Shown one piece after another: positions 61,195 through 64,000 of a stretch of 64,000 nucleotides of DNA. The notes below the pieces were generated by a model. That model was not told the origin of the DNA and did no database searches. It saw nothing but the letters and a program-made list of their open reading frames with translations. Source of the stretch: Prorocentrum cordatum (lineage: Eukaryota > Sar > Dinophyceae > Prorocentrales > Prorocentraceae); assembly GCA_963575745.1 (NCBI GenBank), contig CAUYUJ010003603.1:62001-126000 (forward strand). Direction: 5' to 3'. Made by a program: the position numbers and the translations under genes. Positions within the stretch are counted from its first letter, which is position 1. Each line of letters starts with the position of its first letter.

Positions 61195-62190
61195 CGGCAA
61201 CAGTCAAAGTTTCGCTTTGCTATTCTTGAAAACATTGAAAACAAATGTTGGTTTCTAAATCGAACCGGTCACCGTTCACGTCTCATTGTGGTTTCCAGGC
61301 CAACACGTTTATCTTTCCATTGTGGGCAATTCAAAATTCGCCACGCGCGCGTCTGGGCGCGCGCGCGCGACTGGGTGACCCCCGAACGGGCGGGTATCCG
61401 AAATCCGGTTGATCACCGTTCAAGGGTTTTTTTTTCTAGTTTCCAGGCCAACCTGGTTGTTTTCCATTCTGTAGACAACCCACAAATCGCAACGCGCGCG
61501 GGGGCGCGTGCGCAGACGCGCGTGACGAGTTTGTTATTCTACACAATGGAAACGTCGGTATGCTGGTCTGGAAAACGAAATGTGGACGCGTGAAATTTTG
61601 AAGTTGCCCAGCGTTTTATCAAGATCCTCAAGAATAGAAAGTCGCTTTGCTGGCCTGGAAACCATGGTGAAGCCCTAGCGGTGACCATTTGGATTTCGGG
61701 TGGCACGCCCGCGCGTGGGTCACCCGATCGCGCGGACGCGCGTGGCGAATTTTGCATTGTCCACAATGCAAAAGTCGCCATGTTTGCTTACAAACTAAAG
61801 TGATTATGAAAAAGGTGATCAACCCGATTTCGGTGTCCCGCCCGCGTGTGGGTCACCCGGTCGCGCACGCGCAACGCCCGAACGCGCGTGCGGCGAGTTT
61901 TGTATCGTCCACAATGGGCAAGTGGTTTTATTGGTTTGGAAATTAGTGTAACCGCTTAACGGTGACAAAGTGGAATTTGAAAGTAATATGCGCTTTCAGA
62001 ATCCGGCAGAAGGCCTTGGATCTAAAGTGAACCCTTAGCGGTGGCCGATTGGATTTTGACGTCAACGTGCGCTGGTTTTCTTTCAACGTTTTCATACATA
62101 GCAAAGTCGCCTTGTTGACCTCGAAACTGAAGTGAACCCATAGTTGTGACCGATTGGAGATTGACGTTATCATGCGTTTTCAGTGTTTTC
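61195..62190. repeat. Alternating-orientation satellite with CGCGCG cores
   Basis: Diverged units of roughly 150-180 bp contain TGTGGTTTCCAGGCCAACA, CATTGTGGGCAATTCAAAAT, a CGCGCG core and GGGTGACCC. Early units run one way (61240-61510) and later ones are inverted (61530-61930), with simpler halves to 62190. Confidence 0.65.
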
Positions 62191-62209
62191 AGCGCTGTCA
62201 TTGCCATGT

Positions 62210-62595
62210 CTCATGTCAGGAGGATATGTGAGCATCTTCTCATGAGGATTGCAAGACAAGTGCGCTTCGTTTTGATTCGCGAGTGTGTTCAAACTCGCCT
62301 GCCTAGTACCGCCCGCAAAACTCCTGCTGGCGCGAGGTCGGTGCGCGCGCGGCGACGTTGAATTAGTTTCCCTCTCTTATTGGGCGGTCTGGGCGAAGTT
62401 CGGGGCTTATTTCTCCAGCGGAATATTGTGACCCTGGGCGCGGGAGGATGTGAAACAATTTCTCATGAGGGTTGCAGCCGGACATGCGGAGGAGGATGAG
62501 GACGAGGAGGAAGGAGTGGGAGGAGAGGGGGAAGAGGAGGAGGCGGAGGCGGAGGAGGAGGAGGAGGAAAAGGAAGAGGAGGAGAGGCGATATGA
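62210..62595. repeat. Direct repeat pair and GGA array
   Basis: GAGCATCTTCTCATGAGGAT near 62229 and GAAACAATTTCTCATGAGGG near 62450 are diverged copies. 62480-62590 is a GGA/GCGGAGG array. Confidence 0.6.
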
Positions 62596-63075
62596 GGAGA
62601 TAAAGGGCGGGGGGGCTCTCGTGAGGGCCAGACCATGGCCTGTGACAGTGCAATGGGGGTAACCACTGCGGTTCAAAACTGAAGCCTTGAGGCTTTTTTG
62701 ACATGCCCAAACCAGCGAACCTGAGCATGGGGCCTGGCGCCGAGGCCGCGGGTGGCGCGAATATGTTTCCTTCCATGGTTGGGTGAGCAGCATCATGCGG
62801 GGGGATTTTTCTTCCAGTGAATTGGGCTTCTGGGTTTCCCTGCCGCGACCGAGTATTTTCGAGCACGTTGATAAGAGGATTGCTACATCTATATATATAC
62901 ATATATATATATATTGCCCCCCAAAAAAATCATACATGTTATCTTGGATCGCATTAACATTCACCAAAATCTGAATCATCCTTCCCTTGTCTTCTTCCGT
63001 CCCCTTTTTTTCCAAACACAATCCCTCCTCCTCGCCCATCCTCCTCCTCCTCACTGTCCTTTCCGCTGCCTCCTC
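62596..63075. other. No gene; TA microsatellite
   Basis: (TA)n at 62888-62913. The rest is unassigned. Confidence 0.45.
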
Positions 63076-63079
63076 TTTT

Positions 63080-64000
63080 GTAGTGACACACAAACGAGAA
63101 TACTGAGTGTTTGGCGCCCTCGGTGCAAGGAAACGCTGCGTATGTTTGCTGTTCTGGTGAGTCCTCAATGCAAGGAACATTTGTAGCTTTGTTTTTTGTT
63201 GTTGTTTGGGGGCTTGGGAAACTCAAGTGCTCCCCGCGGCCTCCGCCTCAGCACCTCCTCATGTCCTTTCCGTTCCTCCTCTTTGTGGCAAAACAAGAAA
63301 ACCAAACATACACAGTGTTTGGCGCCCTCGGTGCAAGAAGCGCTGTGTATGTTTGGTTGTTCTGGGTATCTTGGTTTAGGCTGCAAGGAAACATTATGTG
63401 TGTTTGGTTATTTTGGTGTTTTGGATTCTGGAGATCCGGAAGAGAAGGAGGAAGTGCTGGGGGGAGGCCGCGGGGAGCACTTGAACTTCCAAAACCCAAA
63501 CAACCAACACAACCAAACATACACAGTGTTTCCTTGCACCCCATACCAAAAATCCAGAAACAACAAACATACGCAACGTTTCCTTGTATCGAGGGCGCGA
63601 AACACTGTGTATGTTTGGTTTTCTTGCTTTGCAACAAGGAGGAGGAAAGGAAAGGAGGAGGCGTTGGGGGGGAAGCCGCGGGGAGCACATGAACTTCCAA
63701 ACCCCCCAAACCAAAACCACCAAACATACGCAGAGTTCCTCTGCATCCTAAACCCCAAAAAACAAGAAACGCCAAACATACACAGCGTTTCCTTGCATCG
63801 AGGGCGCCAAACACTGTGTATGTTTTTGGTTGTTTTTGCTTTGCAGCTAGGAGAAGGAAATGAAAGGAGGAGGTGCTGGGGGGGGGGCGCGGGGAGCTCT
63901 TGAGCTTCCCAAGCCAAAACAAAATACACAGTGTTTCCTTGCATCTTAGACCCCCAAACAACAAGAAACACCAAAACTACACAGCGTTTCCTTGCATCGG
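63080..64000. repeat. Array of AAACACTGTGTATGTTTGG hairpin units, running off the edge
   Basis: CCAAACATACACAGTGTTT and its reverse complement alternate around TTGGCGCCCTCG cores at about 63090-63150, 63300-63365, 63515-63620, 63720-63830 and 63920-64000. Spacers hold AGGAGGAAGTGCTGGGGGGA and CCGCGGGGAGCACTTGAACT in changing orientation. Truncated by the window end. Confidence 0.8.

Noticed and set aside
1-64000. rRNA, tRNA, riboswitch, integrase, transposase or reverse-transcriptase genes
   Set aside because: I looked for conserved rRNA cores, tRNA cloverleaf-like segments and catalytic motifs (DDE, YxDD) and saw none I could support; a covariance-model or HMM scan would be more sensitive.

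Overview
This is eukaryotic nuclear DNA, most likely from a dinoflagellate alga; that assignment is an inference. The window is GC-rich, has no operons or bacterial-style gene packing, and carries short high-GC3 coding exons scattered between long repeats. The clearest protein is a plastid-type membrane protein (DUF3593-like). Several introns look like insertion-derived introns with inverted-repeat ends, a feature known from dinoflagellates and some other algae. No rRNA, tRNA, CRISPR or intact transposase/reverse transcriptase gene was found. Most long reading frames here are translations of GGA/TCC, CAC, GTC or satellite repeats and are not genes.

Layout. 1-4.4 kb: repeats and two copies of a short mobile element whose ends carry ATCCC(C)ACCAGCCC / GGGCTGGTGGG; the second is flanked by an exact 37-bp direct repeat. 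4.4-5.7 kb: a spliced, unrecognised gene on the minus strand. 6.8-8.3 kb: two large palindromes followed by a small exon. 9-11 kb: minisatellites. 11.2-12.1 kb: broken unrecognised coding segments. 12.3-15.8 kb: three copies (+,-,+) of a composite repeat with a GGGCCACGAAGGGC array. 16-21.5 kb: microsatellites, dispersed repeats and a degenerate TTAGGG-like tract. 21.7-26.6 kb: candidate exons among introner-like and inverted-repeat elements, plus a 68-base C homopolymer. 27-30.2 kb: satellites (81-bp unit with an exact 407-bp higher-order period) ending at a frameshifted PIF1-like helicase C-terminus. 30-40 kb: mostly repeats, with a well-supported introner-like intron at 33.1-33.3 kb and a T-rich block between 27-bp direct repeats at 36 kb. 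40-48.2 kb: satellite country (101-bp, 790-bp and 90-bp units), with a third copy of the mobile element inserted in the 790-bp family so that its empty site can be read from neighbouring units. 48.5-54.3 kb: clustered fold-back elements and dispersed repeats. 54.3-54.8 kb: a broken unrecognised coding segment. 58.3-58.9 kb: the DUF3593-like gene. 60-64 kb: alternating-orientation satellites running off the window edge.

The coding segments do not form a pathway I can identify. The main biology here is genome architecture: small exons in a sea of short inverted-repeat elements, some of which appear to act as introns.
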